Positions 6,556-15,637 of a DNA stretch of 64,000 nt are shown here, piece by piece. The translations under genes were made by a program, and so were the position numbers. The stretch covers positions 1-64,000 of the forward strand of contig NZ_JHXY01000016.1 of NCBI RefSeq assembly GCF_000621585.1. Reading direction: 5' to 3'. Every line of letters starts with the position of its first letter. Position 1 is the stretch's first letter. The notes beneath the pieces were generated by a model. That model was not told the origin of the DNA. It saw nothing but the letters and a program-made list of their open reading frames with translations, and searched no databases. Source of the DNA: [Eubacterium] cellulosolvens LD2006. GTDB lineage: Bacteria > Bacillota > Clostridia > Lachnospirales > Lachnospiraceae.

Positions 6556-8640
6556 ATGGCAGAAGGATTTTTACCCATCAGCAGAAAAGACATGGAAGAG
6601 ATGGGCATAGACCAGGTGGATTTCGTCTATGTCTGCGGAGACGCCTACGTGGATCATCCGAGTTTTGGTAGCGCCATTATCAGCAGGGTGCTGCAATCCC
6701 GCGGTTACACGGTGGGCATGATCTGCCAGCCGGACTGGAGAGATCCGGAAAGCATCGCGGTTCTTGGTCAGCCAAGGCTTGGATTTCTGGTGTCCTCCGG
6801 CAATATGGACTCCATGGTCAATCACTATACGGTTGCCAAGAAACGCAGACATCAGGACGCCTACAGTCCGGGCGGCAGGGCGGACAAGAGACCCGATCGC
6901 GCGGTGACGGTCTACTGCAATCTGATCCGCCGGACGTTCAAGCATGATCCGATTATTGTCGGAGGAATTGAGGCGAGTCTTCGGAGAATGGCGCATTATG
7001 ACTACTGGTCGGACAGCGTACGGCGTTCGGTTCTTCTGGAGTCTGGCGCGGATCTGGTGTCCTATGGTATGGGAGAAAAAAGCATTGTCGAGATCGCGGA
7101 TGCGTTGAACAGCGGACTTGCCGTGCGGGATATCACCTTCATCCGGGGAACCGTGTATAAGACCAGGGATGAGGAGCTGATCTATGACGGCATCCGCCTT
7201 CCGGATTTCGAAGCGATCAGTGAGGACTCAGAGGCGGGACGCAGAGCCTATGCCGAGAGTTTCGCGATCCAGTACAGGAATACGGATCCCTTCACTGCGA
7301 AGGTGATCTACCAGAATTACGGCGGAACCTTCGTGGTGCAGAATCCACCGGCCTATCCCCTCTCGGAGATGGAATTTGACGATGTGTATACTCTTCCCTA
7401 CACGAGAAAGTGGCATCCGGTCTACGATGCGGATGGCGGTATTCCGGCGCTCTCGGAGATCCGCTACAGTCTGACCTCCAACCGGGGCTGCTACGGAGAG
7501 TGTAATTTCTGCGCACTCACTATGCATGAGGGAAGAATCGTTCAGGCCAGAAGCCATAAGTCCATACTGGAAGAAGCAAAGCAGATGATCGAAGAGCCGG
7601 ATTTCAAGGGTTATATCCACGATGTGGGCGGCCCCACGGCAGAATTCCGCGGACCGGCCTGTTCGAAGCAGATGACGAAGGGCGCCTGTCCGAACCGCCG
7701 CTGCCTCTACCCGAAGCCCTGCCCGAATCTGAAAGTAGACCACAGCGACTATCTCTCCCTTCTTCGGAAACTCAGAGCACTGCCGAAAGTGAAGAAAGTC
7801 TTTGTGCGCTCCGGATTCCGCTTCGATTACCTGATGGCAGATAAAGACAAGACCTTCCTCCGGGAACTCTGCAAGTACCATGTGAGCGGACAGCTCCGTG
7901 TGGCACCGGAGAATATCACAGACAACGTCCTCTCGAAGATGGGCAAACCCTCCGTATCCGTTTACAACGGCTTCGTTGAGGAATTTAAGAAAATCAACGA
8001 AAAGCTGGGGCTCAAGCAGTACATCGTACCCTATCTGATGTCCTCCCATCCGGGAAGCACCCTGAAAGACGCCATCGCCCTTGCAGAATATATACGTGAC
8101 ATGGGCTACATGCCCGAGCAGGTGCAGGATTTCTATCCGACGCCGGGCACAGTGTCCACCACCATGTACTACACAGGTCTGGATCCCCTGACCATGGAAC
8201 CGGTCTACGTCACGAGAAATCCTCATGAGAAAGCGATGCAGAGGGCTTTGATTCAGTATCGCGAGCCGGACAATTATGATCTCGTCAGGGAAGCTCTCCT
8301 TCAGGCGGGCAGAGAAGATCTCATCGGGTTTGATGAGCACTGCCTGATTCCTCCGAGGAAGATGAGCCGGAAGATGGGGCACGGACACGGCGGAGCCAAA
8401 GGAACCGGCGATCGCGCAGTGAGAGGCGGAAGAGGACGAAGCGGAGCAGAAGGCTCGAAGAAGGCGGGAAGCGGACGCACGGGCGTCCCGGCTACAGGTA
8501 AAAAAAGAGGCCGCGGAAACGGCGCAAGGGATGAACGGGAAAGAGGTCGCGGAAACGGCAGACGGGACGGAAGAGGAACGGATGCCGGGAGGAGTTCGTC
8601 CGGATCCTCCAGGGGGACAGGAAGAAACAGGAGAAGATGA
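6556..8640 (+). CDS. YgiQ family radical SAM protein
   Basis: A 694-residue protein with an N-terminal cobalamin-binding-like domain (about 1-290) and a radical SAM domain with the cluster motif CYGECNFC near residues 312-319. The N-terminus LPISRKDMEEMGIDQVDFVYVCGDAYVDHPSFG is typical of the family, whose substrate is not established. The last ~100 residues are unusual: a glycine/arginine/lysine-rich tail of GRG and RGG-like repeats, likely disordered and able to bind nucleic acid. Start 6556 has GAGGAG upstream. A terminator lies just downstream, so the gene is probably monocistronic. Confidence 0.85.
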   Translation: MAEGFLPISRKDMEEMGIDQVDFVYVCGDAYVDHPSFGSAIISRVLQSRGYTVGMICQPDWRDPESIAVLGQPRLGFLVSSGNMDSMVNHYTVAKKRRHQDAYSPGGRADKRPDRAVTVYCNLIRRTFKHDPIIVGGIEASLRRMAHYDYWSDSVRRSVLLESGADLVSYGMGEKSIVEIADALNSGLAVRDITFIRGTVYKTRDEELIYDGIRLPDFEAISEDSEAGRRAYAESFAIQYRNTDPFTAKVIYQNYGGTFVVQNPPAYPLSEMEFDDVYTLPYTRKWHPVYDADGGIPALSEIRYSLTSNRGCYGECNFCALTMHEGRIVQARSHKSILEEAKQMIEEPDFKGYIHDVGGPTAEFRGPACSKQMTKGACPNRRCLYPKPCPNLKVDHSDYLSLLRKLRALPKVKKVFVRSGFRFDYLMADKDKTFLRELCKYHVSGQLRVAPENITDNVLSKMGKPSVSVYNGFVEEFKKINEKLGLKQYIVPYLMSSHPGSTLKDAIALAEYIRDMGYMPEQVQDFYPTPGTVSTTMYYTGLDPLTMEPVYVTRNPHEKAMQRALIQYREPDNYDLVREALLQAGREDLIGFDEHCLIPPRKMSRKMGHGHGGAKGTGDRAVRGGRGRSGAEGSKKAGSGRTGVPATGKKRGRGNGARDERERGRGNGRRDGRGTDAGRSSSGSSRGTGRNRRR

Positions 8641-8653
8641 CAGAAATGATAAG

Positions 8654-8687
8654 AGGACAGGTCGGTACTTCCGGCTTGTCCTTTTTG
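8654..8687 (+). terminator. Terminator after ygiQ-type gene
   Basis: AGGACAGG pairs (one G-T) with CTTGTCCT at 8675-8682 and is followed by TTTTGCG, 14 nt after the radical SAM stop codon. Confidence 0.65.
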
Positions 8688-8690
8688 CGT

Positions 8691-8734
8691 ATGTTGAAAC
8701 TCCGGAATTTTCATAAAACAAAACGCTCCGCATG
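8691..8734 (+). repeat. Dispersed intergenic palindrome element, degenerate copy
   Basis: Contains AACTCCGGAATTTTCATAAAACAAAACGCTCCGC, matching the right arm and constant block (ACAAAACGCTCCGC) of the family found at 16773, 52508 and 62377. The left arm is decayed. It sits between the ygiQ-type terminator and the folded element at 8758. Confidence 0.6.
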
Positions 8735-8757
8735 TCACAGGACAAGAATAGCCCGTG

Positions 8758-8959
8758 GGGCAGGGGCAGACCCGCAAACGATAGGAAGTCGAGGACAGAA
8801 TCGCGAGCATAGCGTCGCCGGTGGAGGACTGTCTGAGCGCACGTGACATACGAAACCAATGTTGTTACCGTGGTATTTTGCGCGAGTTTCCGGAACCGGC
8901 GACAACAGGCGGCGCAGCGATGAGGACGAGGCGACGTGTTTGCGGGTGTGTCCCTGCCC
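8758..8959. other. Structured intergenic element, copy 1
   Basis: This 200-nt stretch inside a 420-bp gene-free gap folds back on itself. An outer stem pairs 8758-8779 with 8936-8959 (about 20 pairs with few mismatches). An inner stem pairs CGTCGCCGGT (8813-8822) with ACCGGCGAC (8895-8903). It shares two sequence blocks with the element at 31176-31478: GCGAGCATAGC (8803-8813), and a block at 8903-8943 running AGGCGGCG.AGCG.TGAGGACGAG, then GCGACGTGTT. Neither strand has a convincing gene. It could be a structured RNA, a regulatory leader or a small mobile element. Bases 8960-9061 to its right hold only the ribosome-binding site of the next gene. Confidence 0.55.
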
Positions 8960-9061
8960 TGCGGGCAAGCAAGTGATGCACCTTTCGTCCTTGAAGAATC
9001 CGCTGTAATTGAGTAAAGTAGAAGTGAATAAACAGCGCTCTTTGACGTGTGGAGGATTGCG

Positions 9062-11002
9062 ATGAAAGAAGATTATTTAAAAGCGAAAAAGATCGGTGAC
9101 CGGACGGTCCGCAAGGCGTTGAACGAGGGACGTTATCCGTACCTGCCTTCTCTTTCCTATGCGCTGGAGGAGTTCTCGAAGCTGCCTAAGATTCCGCTGG
9201 GCATCCATGAGATTCCGCTTTCCATGATTGTCGGCACCGTCACGGACGAGAGACAGAACGCCTTCGCGTCGGATTTTATGCCGATTCTGAGCGTGTACAC
9301 AGAATTTGGAACGAAGTGGTCGAATCTGATCGATTCCCAGCAGGTGGAGGGAATCCGGGATCCGATCCGCTGTTATGAATATATGAACCGCTTCTATGTG
9401 CTGGAGGGCAATAAGAGAGTGTCGGTCATGAAATACTCCGGCGCCTACTCTATCACGGCGGACATCGAGAGAATTATGCCGCACCGGTCGGATGAGAAAG
9501 ATGTGCAGGTATACTACGAGTTCCTGGATTTCTATAAGGTGACGGGACTTTTCGAGATCGTCTGCACAGAGCCGGGAAGTTATCAGAAGCTGGCGGCGAT
9601 GTACGGCATGACTCTTACGCAGCAGTGGCCCGACCGGCCGCTGGAGGACATACGCTCCGACTTCCGCTATTTCCTCAGGAGCTACATGAACAAGGGCGGC
9701 GACAAGCTTCATATCACACCGGGCGAGGCCTTCCTCACCTTCCGCACCATCTACCGGGATACGAAGCTGGTTGAGGAGTCTGAGAGCGGTATCGAGCACA
9801 AGATCGGAAATATCTGGAATGAGCTCCTCAGCGCCGCGAATACCCACGGCATCGTCCTTCTCGAGACGCCGGAGGCGGGAGAGAAGAAGAGTTCGATTTT
9901 CCAGGGCCTTCTCAGCATGACGCCGACCTACTCCAAAGAGGAGCCTCTTCGCGTTGCCTTCCTGTATTCGAAGGGAGCGGAGACCTCCCGCTGGATCTAC
10001 GGTCATGAGCTTGGCAGAAACGAGATCAGTGAGCGCTTCGGCGGCATCGTGGAGACGATCGCCTTCGAGAACTGCAATTCTCCGGAAAAAATAGACAAAG
10101 CCTTTGCAGCCGCGGCAGCGGACAACGACGAGGTTGTCTTTGCGACATCCCCGGACATGATGGACGCAGCGCTTCGGGCGGCGATCCGCTATCCGGACAT
10201 GAAGATTCTCGACTGTTCGATCAATCTCGTGAGCAGCGCCGTCCGCACCTACTATCCGAAGATGTACGAGGCGAAATTTATCATGGGCGCGCTGGCGGCG
10301 GCATACACGGACGATCATCGCATCGGCTATGTGGCCGACTATCCGCTGAACGGAACGATCGCCGGCGTGAATGCCTTTGCCATCGGCGCGGGACTTGTGG
10401 ATCCGGCAGCGAAAATCTACCTGGCCTGGAGCGGCAAGAAAAACTCCGACTGGGAGAAGGAACTGGAACAGGATCTCGGGATCCGGGTTATCTCGGGACC
10501 GGACATGATTCGTCCGGACGATCCGTCGAGACGCTACGGTGTCTACAAACTCCATGAGGACGGCTCGGTCAAGCGGCTTGCGGCCCCGATCTGGAACTGG
10601 GGCAATTTCTACTGTCAGATCATTGAAAAAATCCTCGACGGCAGCTGGGACGGCAGAGACAGGATCAGCAGATCCCAGGCAGTGAACTACTGGTTCGGAA
10701 TCGCCAGCGGCTCGGTGGATGTCATTCTCTCGGATGAGCTTTCCTATTACTCCGAGAAGATGGTCGGGCTGTTCAAGAGCGGCCTTCTGTCCGGCGGCCT
10801 TCGACCTTTCGGAGGCGAGCTGCACAGCAACAAAGGGGAGAAAATCGCGGACAGCGAACACCCGGAGCTGACCAACGAAGAGATCATAGAGATGAACTGG
10901 CTGAACGACAATGTGGTCGGAGAGATCCCCACAAGAGATGAGCTCATTGAAAGCGTGCAGATGACCATGACAAAGAGCGGAATTCAGGAGAAGATGGGAT
11001 GA
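9062..11002 (+). CDS. Cytoplasmic BMP-domain (PnrA-like) protein with ParB-like N-terminal region
   Basis: A 646-residue protein without signal peptide. The C-terminal half (about residues 295-570) resembles BMP/PnrA nucleoside-binding lipoprotein domains: VAFLYSKG, VVFATSPDMMDAALRAA, KFIMGALAAAYT, IGYVADYPLNGTIAGVNAFAIG. The N-terminal third contains EGNKRVSVMKYSG, similar to ParB/sulfiredoxin-fold DNA-processing proteins. ATG 9062 is chosen because GGAGG lies at 9051-9055. Since BMP proteins normally sit outside the membrane on an ABC transporter, a cytoplasmic version fused to a ParB-like domain suggests ligand sensing instead. It overlaps the phosphoesterase gene by 4 nt and precedes an RpiR regulator. 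Confidence 0.7.
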   Translation: MKEDYLKAKKIGDRTVRKALNEGRYPYLPSLSYALEEFSKLPKIPLGIHEIPLSMIVGTVTDERQNAFASDFMPILSVYTEFGTKWSNLIDSQQVEGIRDPIRCYEYMNRFYVLEGNKRVSVMKYSGAYSITADIERIMPHRSDEKDVQVYYEFLDFYKVTGLFEIVCTEPGSYQKLAAMYGMTLTQQWPDRPLEDIRSDFRYFLRSYMNKGGDKLHITPGEAFLTFRTIYRDTKLVEESESGIEHKIGNIWNELLSAANTHGIVLLETPEAGEKKSSIFQGLLSMTPTYSKEEPLRVAFLYSKGAETSRWIYGHELGRNEISERFGGIVETIAFENCNSPEKIDKAFAAAAADNDEVVFATSPDMMDAALRAAIRYPDMKILDCSINLVSSAVRTYYPKMYEAKFIMGALAAAYTDDHRIGYVADYPLNGTIAGVNAFAIGAGLVDPAAKIYLAWSGKKNSDWEKELEQDLGIRVISGPDMIRPDDPSRRYGVYKLHEDGSVKRLAAPIWNWGNFYCQIIEKILDGSWDGRDRISRSQAVNYWFGIASGSVDVILSDELSYYSEKMVGLFKSGLLSGGLRPFGGELHSNKGEKIADSEHPELTNEEIIEMNWLNDNVVGEIPTRDELIESVQMTMTKSGIQEKMG

Positions 11003-11685
11003 AGATTCTGGTATTGGCGGACGAGGAAGAAAAGAAGTATTGGGACTACTATAAACCGGGGACTCTGAAGGACTACAACCTGATCATTTCCTGCGGAGAT
11101 CTGAACCGGAGATATCTGGAATTCATTGTCACGATGGCGAGCTGTCCTGTGCTGTATGTGAGGGGCAATCACGACAAAACTTACCGGAAGGAACCGCCGG
11201 AGGGCTGTATCTGCATCGAGGACAAGGTCTTTGATTACAAGGGACTGAGGATCCTGGGACTGGGAGGTTCGAACCGCTATATCCCGGGAGCTCCGGAACA
11301 GTACACGAACGCGGAGATGGAGAACAGGATTCACAAGGTCAACCGGGAGATCGTTCTTCGGAACGGCTTCGACATCCTCGTGACCCATTCACCGGCCAAG
11401 GGATACGGCGACATGGACGACCTTCCACATATCGGTTTCGACTGCTTCAACGATCTTCTGGAGAAGTGGAAACCGGGATACATGTTTTACGGGCATGTGC
11501 ACTCGACCTATTCCCACGGCAAATTCGAGAGGCAGATGAGCCACCCGTCCGGGACGAAACTGATCAACGCCTTCGGTTCCTATGAGTTTGAGATCGGCGA
11601 GGATGAGTATCCGGCGGTCGGGCAGACCGGCTCCTTCCTTTACGACCTTGTGATGACGCTCAAAGAGAAGAAGCGGAAGGTATGA
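10999..11685 (+). CDS. Calcineurin-like metallophosphoesterase
   Basis: A 228-residue phosphoesterase. The metal-site motifs are present in order: ISCGDLN (residues 30-36, taking the place of GDxxD), VRGNHDKT (54-61), VTHSP (about 133-137) and FYGHVHS (about 162-168). The usual first motif DxH is altered (VLADEEEKK), so the first metal ligand may differ. The start overlaps the BMP-domain gene by ATGA, implying translational coupling. The substrate is unknown; a phosphodiester or nucleotide is likely from the family. Confidence 0.75.
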   Translation: MKILVLADEEEKKYWDYYKPGTLKDYNLIISCGDLNRRYLEFIVTMASCPVLYVRGNHDKTYRKEPPEGCICIEDKVFDYKGLRILGLGGSNRYIPGAPEQYTNAEMENRIHKVNREIVLRNGFDILVTHSPAKGYGDMDDLPHIGFDCFNDLLEKWKPGYMFYGHVHSTYSHGKFERQMSHPSGTKLINAFGSYEFEIGEDEYPAVGQTGSFLYDLVMTLKEKKRKV

Positions 11686-11760
11686 AATCTTGAAAAAGAC
11701 CACCGGATGTGGTAGCATTGTAATCTGCGATTGAGCCAAAGAGGAGGCAGAATACAGAAG

Positions 11761-12708
11761 ATGCAGCAGATAGCGGAGGGGCTTTTTGAGAGACTGAATC
11801 GTCTCTACCCCAAAATGAGCAAAGGCCAGAAGAGACTGGCGGATTATATCACAGACCATTATGATAAAGCTGCATTTATGACAGCTGCCGAACTCGGTGA
11901 TCAGGCGGAGGTAAGTGAATCGACAACCGTTCGGTTCGCGACTCTGCTGGGATACAGCGGGTTTCCGGAGTTCCACCAGACGCTGGAGGAACTGGTTCGA
12001 AACCGTCTGAACTCAATCCAGAGAATGGAAGTGACCTACGGAAGGATTCCGGAGGCAAAGATACTGGATACCGTTCTTGCCAGTGATATTGAGAAAATCA
12101 AACTGACGCAGGAGCATATGGACCGAAGCGCCTTCCGGCTGGCGGTGGATACACTGCTCAAAGCGAAGACGATCTATGTCATGGGACTGAGGAGCTGTGC
12201 TCCGCTGGCAGCCTTCCTGAGTTATTATCTGAAAGAGATCTTTGACGATGTGCGCCTCGTGAATTCCACGGGATCCAGCGAGGTTTTCGAGCAGCTGGTG
12301 CGCATCGGGGAGAAGGACGTGATCATCGGCATCAGCTTCCCCAGATATTCGATGCGAACACTCAAGGCGATGGAATTCGCGAACAGCAGAAACGCGAAGG
12401 TGATTACCCTCACGGACAGCATTCACTCGCCGATGAATCTGTACTCGTCCTGTAATCTGATCGCGAGAAGCGACATGGCCTCGATCGTGGACTCGCTGGT
12501 CGCACCGTTGAGCGTGATCAACGCGCTGATCGTGGCGCTGGCGATGAAGCGGCAGAACGAAGTCATCTACACACTGAAGACGCTGGAGAAAATATGGAGC
12601 GATTATCAGGTGTATTCCGGTGACGAGATCGACCGGCTGGATGATCAGAGTGGTTTGAAACTGCGGGATCCGGATGAGCGGCACGCGGAGAATGGAAACA
12701 GGGAATAG
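11761..12708 (+). CDS. RpiR/MurR family transcriptional regulator
   Basis: A 315-residue regulator with an N-terminal RpiR helix-turn-helix (residues 1-77; KGQKRLADYI, then AELGDQAEVSESTTVRFATLLGYSGFPEF) and a C-terminal SIS sugar-isomerase domain (about 110-250; YVMGLRSCAPLAAFLSYYL, IGISFPRYS, ITLTDS). Such proteins sense phosphosugars and control sugar or amino-sugar catabolism. ATG 11761 is preferred to TTG 11731 because the only ribosome-binding site, GAGGAGG (11741-11747), lies between them. No obvious sugar operon is adjacent, so its target genes may lie elsewhere. Confidence 0.85.
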   Translation: MQQIAEGLFERLNRLYPKMSKGQKRLADYITDHYDKAAFMTAAELGDQAEVSESTTVRFATLLGYSGFPEFHQTLEELVRNRLNSIQRMEVTYGRIPEAKILDTVLASDIEKIKLTQEHMDRSAFRLAVDTLLKAKTIYVMGLRSCAPLAAFLSYYLKEIFDDVRLVNSTGSSEVFEQLVRIGEKDVIIGISFPRYSMRTLKAMEFANSRNAKVITLTDSIHSPMNLYSSCNLIARSDMASIVDSLVAPLSVINALIVALAMKRQNEVIYTLKTLEKIWSDYQVYSGDEIDRLDDQSGLKLRDPDERHAENGNRE

Positions 12709-12712
12709 AGGA

Positions 12713-13981
12713 ATGAAAAAAGTCTGTGTGATCGGCGGCGGGGCCGCGGGAATGGCGGCGGCGATGTGGGCCGCCGAACAGGGTCTTGCCGTTCATATTT
12801 TTGAGCAAAATGAAAAACTGGGAAAGAAGCTCTTCATTACGGGCAAGGGTAGATGTAACTTTACCAATGCCTGCGATACGGAAGAGCTTTTCTCACATGT
12901 AGTTACAAATCCGCGCTTTTTGTTCAGCGCCTTCCACGGATGGACGAGTCAGCAGACCATCGATCTCTTTGAGCGTCTCGGCGTTCGGACGAAAGTGGAG
13001 CGGGGAAACCGCGCGTTTCCTGTGTCGGATCATTCTTCGGACATCATCCGTGCGCTGGAGAAAAAACTGAGAGAACTCGGCGTCGTGATTCATCTGAAGA
13101 CGAAGGTGAAGGAACTCATCCTCGAGGAGCTTTCGGAGGCTGAGAAGAAACAGACGCAGCGAGTGACCGGTCTTCGCATGACCGACGGCGGAAAAATCAG
13201 CTGCGATGCGGTGGTCATCGCCACCGGCGGTCTTTCCTACAAGACCACGGGAGCGACGGGGGACGGCTACGCTTTCGCCGAACAGGCGGGACACAGCTTG
13301 AAGCAGACACGCCCGGCGCTTGTTCCCCTGGTGACAGAGGAGGACTATGTGCCGCTTCTTCAGGGACTCTCCCTGAAAAATGTCGTCCTCACGATCCCCT
13401 ACGGAAAGAAGAAAAAGTTCGAGGAGTTCGGAGAGATGCTCTTCACGCACTACGGCATCAGCGGTCCGCTGGCTCTCTCGGCAAGTTCCTACATCGCGTC
13501 GGAACTGGAGAAGGGACCTCTTCGGGCGACGATCAACCTGAAAGCGGCTTTAACAGAGGAACAGCTGGACGCGAGACTGCTTCGCGAATTTGACGAGTCG
13601 AAGAACCGGGAATTCAAGAACGCGGTCGCGCCCCTTTTTCCCTCGAAACTCCGGCCGGTCATGGTGAAACTCTCCGGAATACCGGAGAACAAACCGGTCA
13701 ACGAGGTGACTAGAGAAGAGCGCATGCGGTTCGTATCGCTGATCCGGAACCTGCCGGTGACAATCACCGGCACGAGGGATTACAATGAGGCGATCATCAC
13801 GCAGGGCGGCATTAACGTCAAAGAAATTAATCCATCCACGATGGAATCCAAGTACACAAAAAATCTCTACGCGATCGGAGAAGTCCTGGATCTGGACGCT
13901 GTGACCGGCGGCTTCAATCTGCAGATCGCGTGGTCGACAGCAAAGATATGCGCCGAGGCGCTGGGAGGAGCGGAAGAATGA
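12713..13981 (+). CDS. HI0933/BaiN-type NAD(P)/FAD-dependent oxidoreductase
   Basis: A 422-residue flavoprotein. The FAD Rossmann motif VCVIGGGAAGMAAA is at residues 4-17, followed by EQNEKLGKKLFITGKGRCNFTN, the family signature. ATGGLSYKTTGATGDGY is central, and the C-terminal GGFNLQIAWSTAKICA closes the FAD site. Related proteins include the clostridial bile-acid enzyme BaiN and many members of unknown substrate. ATG 12713 is chosen over the ATG at 12674, which lies inside the RpiR gene; AGAGG precedes it. It begins 4 nt after the RpiR stop and overlaps cmk by ATGA. Confidence 0.85.
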   Translation: MKKVCVIGGGAAGMAAAMWAAEQGLAVHIFEQNEKLGKKLFITGKGRCNFTNACDTEELFSHVVTNPRFLFSAFHGWTSQQTIDLFERLGVRTKVERGNRAFPVSDHSSDIIRALEKKLRELGVVIHLKTKVKELILEELSEAEKKQTQRVTGLRMTDGGKISCDAVVIATGGLSYKTTGATGDGYAFAEQAGHSLKQTRPALVPLVTEEDYVPLLQGLSLKNVVLTIPYGKKKKFEEFGEMLFTHYGISGPLALSASSYIASELEKGPLRATINLKAALTEEQLDARLLREFDESKNREFKNAVAPLFPSKLRPVMVKLSGIPENKPVNEVTREERMRFVSLIRNLPVTITGTRDYNEAIITQGGINVKEINPSTMESKYTKNLYAIGEVLDLDAVTGGFNLQIAWSTAKICAEALGGAEE

Positions 13982-14643
13982 GTTTTCAGATTGCAATTGA
14001 CGGACCGGCAGGAGCAGGCAAGAGCACCGTGGCAAAAAGAGTAGCCGCTGCGCTTGGTTTTATCTATGTGGATACAGGCGCGATGTACAGAGCGATGGGC
14101 CTGTATTTCCTTGACCGCGGCGTGGATACGGATGACGAGGAGTCGGTCAACGCGTCTCTGGACGGCGCGGAAGTGACACTTGATATCATCGACGGAAATC
14201 AGGTGGTCTTCCTGAACGGACAGGACGTCAATGGACGGATCCGCACCGAGGAGGCCGGCATGATGGCCTCCAAAACCAGTGCGTACGCAAAGAACAGACA
14301 AAAACTTGTTGATACGCAGCAGAAGATCGCCGCGACGCAGAATGTGGTCATGGACGGAAGGGACATCGGAACCGTGGTGCTTCCGGACGCTCCTCTGAAA
14401 ATCTACCTGACCGCGAGCGTGCAGACAAGAGCGGACCGCAGATACAAAGAGCTGATCGCCAAAGGGCAGGAGGCCGATCTTGCAGCAATTGCAAGGGATA
14501 TCGAGCAGCGTGACTATCAGGATATGCACAGGGAGAATTCTCCGCTTCGCCGCGCGGACGACGCGATTCTGGTCGATTCTTCCGACATGGATATCGACGA
14601 GGTTGTGAACACAATAGTCACATACGCGAAGGAAAAAATGTAA
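13978..14643 (+). CDS. cmk: Cytidylate kinase
   Basis: A 221-residue (d)CMP kinase, normal length. It phosphorylates CMP and dCMP with ATP in pyrimidine salvage. The P-loop GPAGAGKST is at residues 9-17 and DTGAMYRA at 32-39; MDGRDIGTVVLPDA and the lid region TRADRRYKELIAKG follow. ATG 13978 overlaps the stop of the flavoprotein gene (ATGA), which decides the start. The cmk-ispH-rpsA order is common in Clostridia. Confidence 0.95.
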   Translation: MSFQIAIDGPAGAGKSTVAKRVAAALGFIYVDTGAMYRAMGLYFLDRGVDTDDEESVNASLDGAEVTLDIIDGNQVVFLNGQDVNGRIRTEEAGMMASKTSAYAKNRQKLVDTQQKIAATQNVVMDGRDIGTVVLPDAPLKIYLTASVQTRADRRYKELIAKGQEADLAAIARDIEQRDYQDMHRENSPLRRADDAILVDSSDMDIDEVVNTIVTYAKEKM

Positions 14644-14785
14644 AAAATCCAAAATATCAAACCGGGCTATGTGACCGCCGTGTGACTTCTGGATGGGATA
14701 ATGTCAAAATAATTAGAATATTTGGTATTGTGTGTCTAATGGGAATTACATTCGGTTTCGTCCTGGCCCCCACCTGGAGGAATGT

Positions 14786-15637
14786 ATGGAAGTAATTGTA
14801 GCCAAAAGCGCAGGCTTCTGTTTTGGCGTGAAACGAGCTGTCGACGAAGTGGAGCGTCAGATCGAAGAAGGACAGAAACCTGTCTATACCTACGGCCCCA
14901 TTATTCATAACGAACATGTGGTGAACAGTCTTGCGGCCCGCGGTGTGCAGGTTATTCATTCAGAAGAGGAACTTGACGGAATCCATGAGGGAACGATTAT
15001 CATCCGTTCTCACGGCGTGTCAAGGAAGGTCTACGAGAAGATGCAGGCAACCGGAGCGCACATTGTTGACGCGACATGTCCGTTCGTCAAGAAAATTCAT
15101 GAAATTGCCCGCAAGGCCGGAGAAGAGGACGCAGAGCTTCTGATTGCAGGCGATCCGGATCATCCGGAGGTTCAGGGAATTATGGGCTGGACAGACGGAA
15201 AAGTCCGTGTGGTAAAAAACACGGAACAACTTGAGGAAATAGAAAATTCTTTGGGCAAAACAGAGATTCTTGTCGCACAGACCACCTTCAACAAGAAAAG
15301 ATTTGAAGATATTGTTGAAATTTTTGAGAAAAAGAAGTATAGTGGGTTTGTTGTGAATACAGTCTGCAATGCAACTGACGAGCGGCAGACTGAAGCGTGT
15401 GAAATCGCGCAAAAAGTAGATGCTATGGTTGTCATTGGAGGCAGGCATAGTTCAAACACTCAGAAGCTGTACGAGATATGCAGTGGAAAGTGCAAGAATA
15501 CTTACTTTATTGAGACACTTGTTGATTTGGATCCTAGACCTTTTCAATCTTTCTCTCGCGTAGGTATTACAGCTGGAGCATCTACTCCAAATAGTATAAT
15601 TGAGGAGGTTATAGATTATGTCAGAAATGAGCTTTGA
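14786..15637 (+). CDS. ispH: 4-hydroxy-3-methylbut-2-enyl diphosphate reductase
   Basis: A 283-residue [4Fe-4S] enzyme making IPP and DMAPP in the last step of the MEP isoprenoid pathway. The three cluster cysteines are visible in AGFCFGVKRA (residue 12), DATCPFVKKIH (about 95) and NTVCNATDERQ (about 195). The conserved SxN motif ITAGASTPNSIIEEV ends the protein. ATG 14786 is chosen with GGAGG at 14776-14780. The 3' end overlaps rpsA by 20 nt in another frame; in many Clostridia these two are fused into one polypeptide, but here they are separate. Confidence 0.95.
   Translation: MEVIVAKSAGFCFGVKRAVDEVERQIEEGQKPVYTYGPIIHNEHVVNSLAARGVQVIHSEEELDGIHEGTIIIRSHGVSRKVYEKMQATGAHIVDATCPFVKKIHEIARKAGEEDAELLIAGDPDHPEVQGIMGWTDGKVRVVKNTEQLEEIENSLGKTEILVAQTTFNKKRFEDIVEIFEKKKYSGFVVNTVCNATDERQTEACEIAQKVDAMVVIGGRHSSNTQKLYEICSGKCKNTYFIETLVDLDPRPFQSFSRVGITAGASTPNSIIEEVIDYVRNEL

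Noticed and set aside
8637-8846. Short open frames in the gap after the radical SAM gene
   Set aside because: They read through a terminator and repeat and lie in the structured element; no start signals.
7228-8859. A 543-codon minus-strand frame opposite the radical SAM gene
   Set aside because: It crosses the gene end, terminator and repeat, and shows no domain; it is a shadow of the GC-rich tail.
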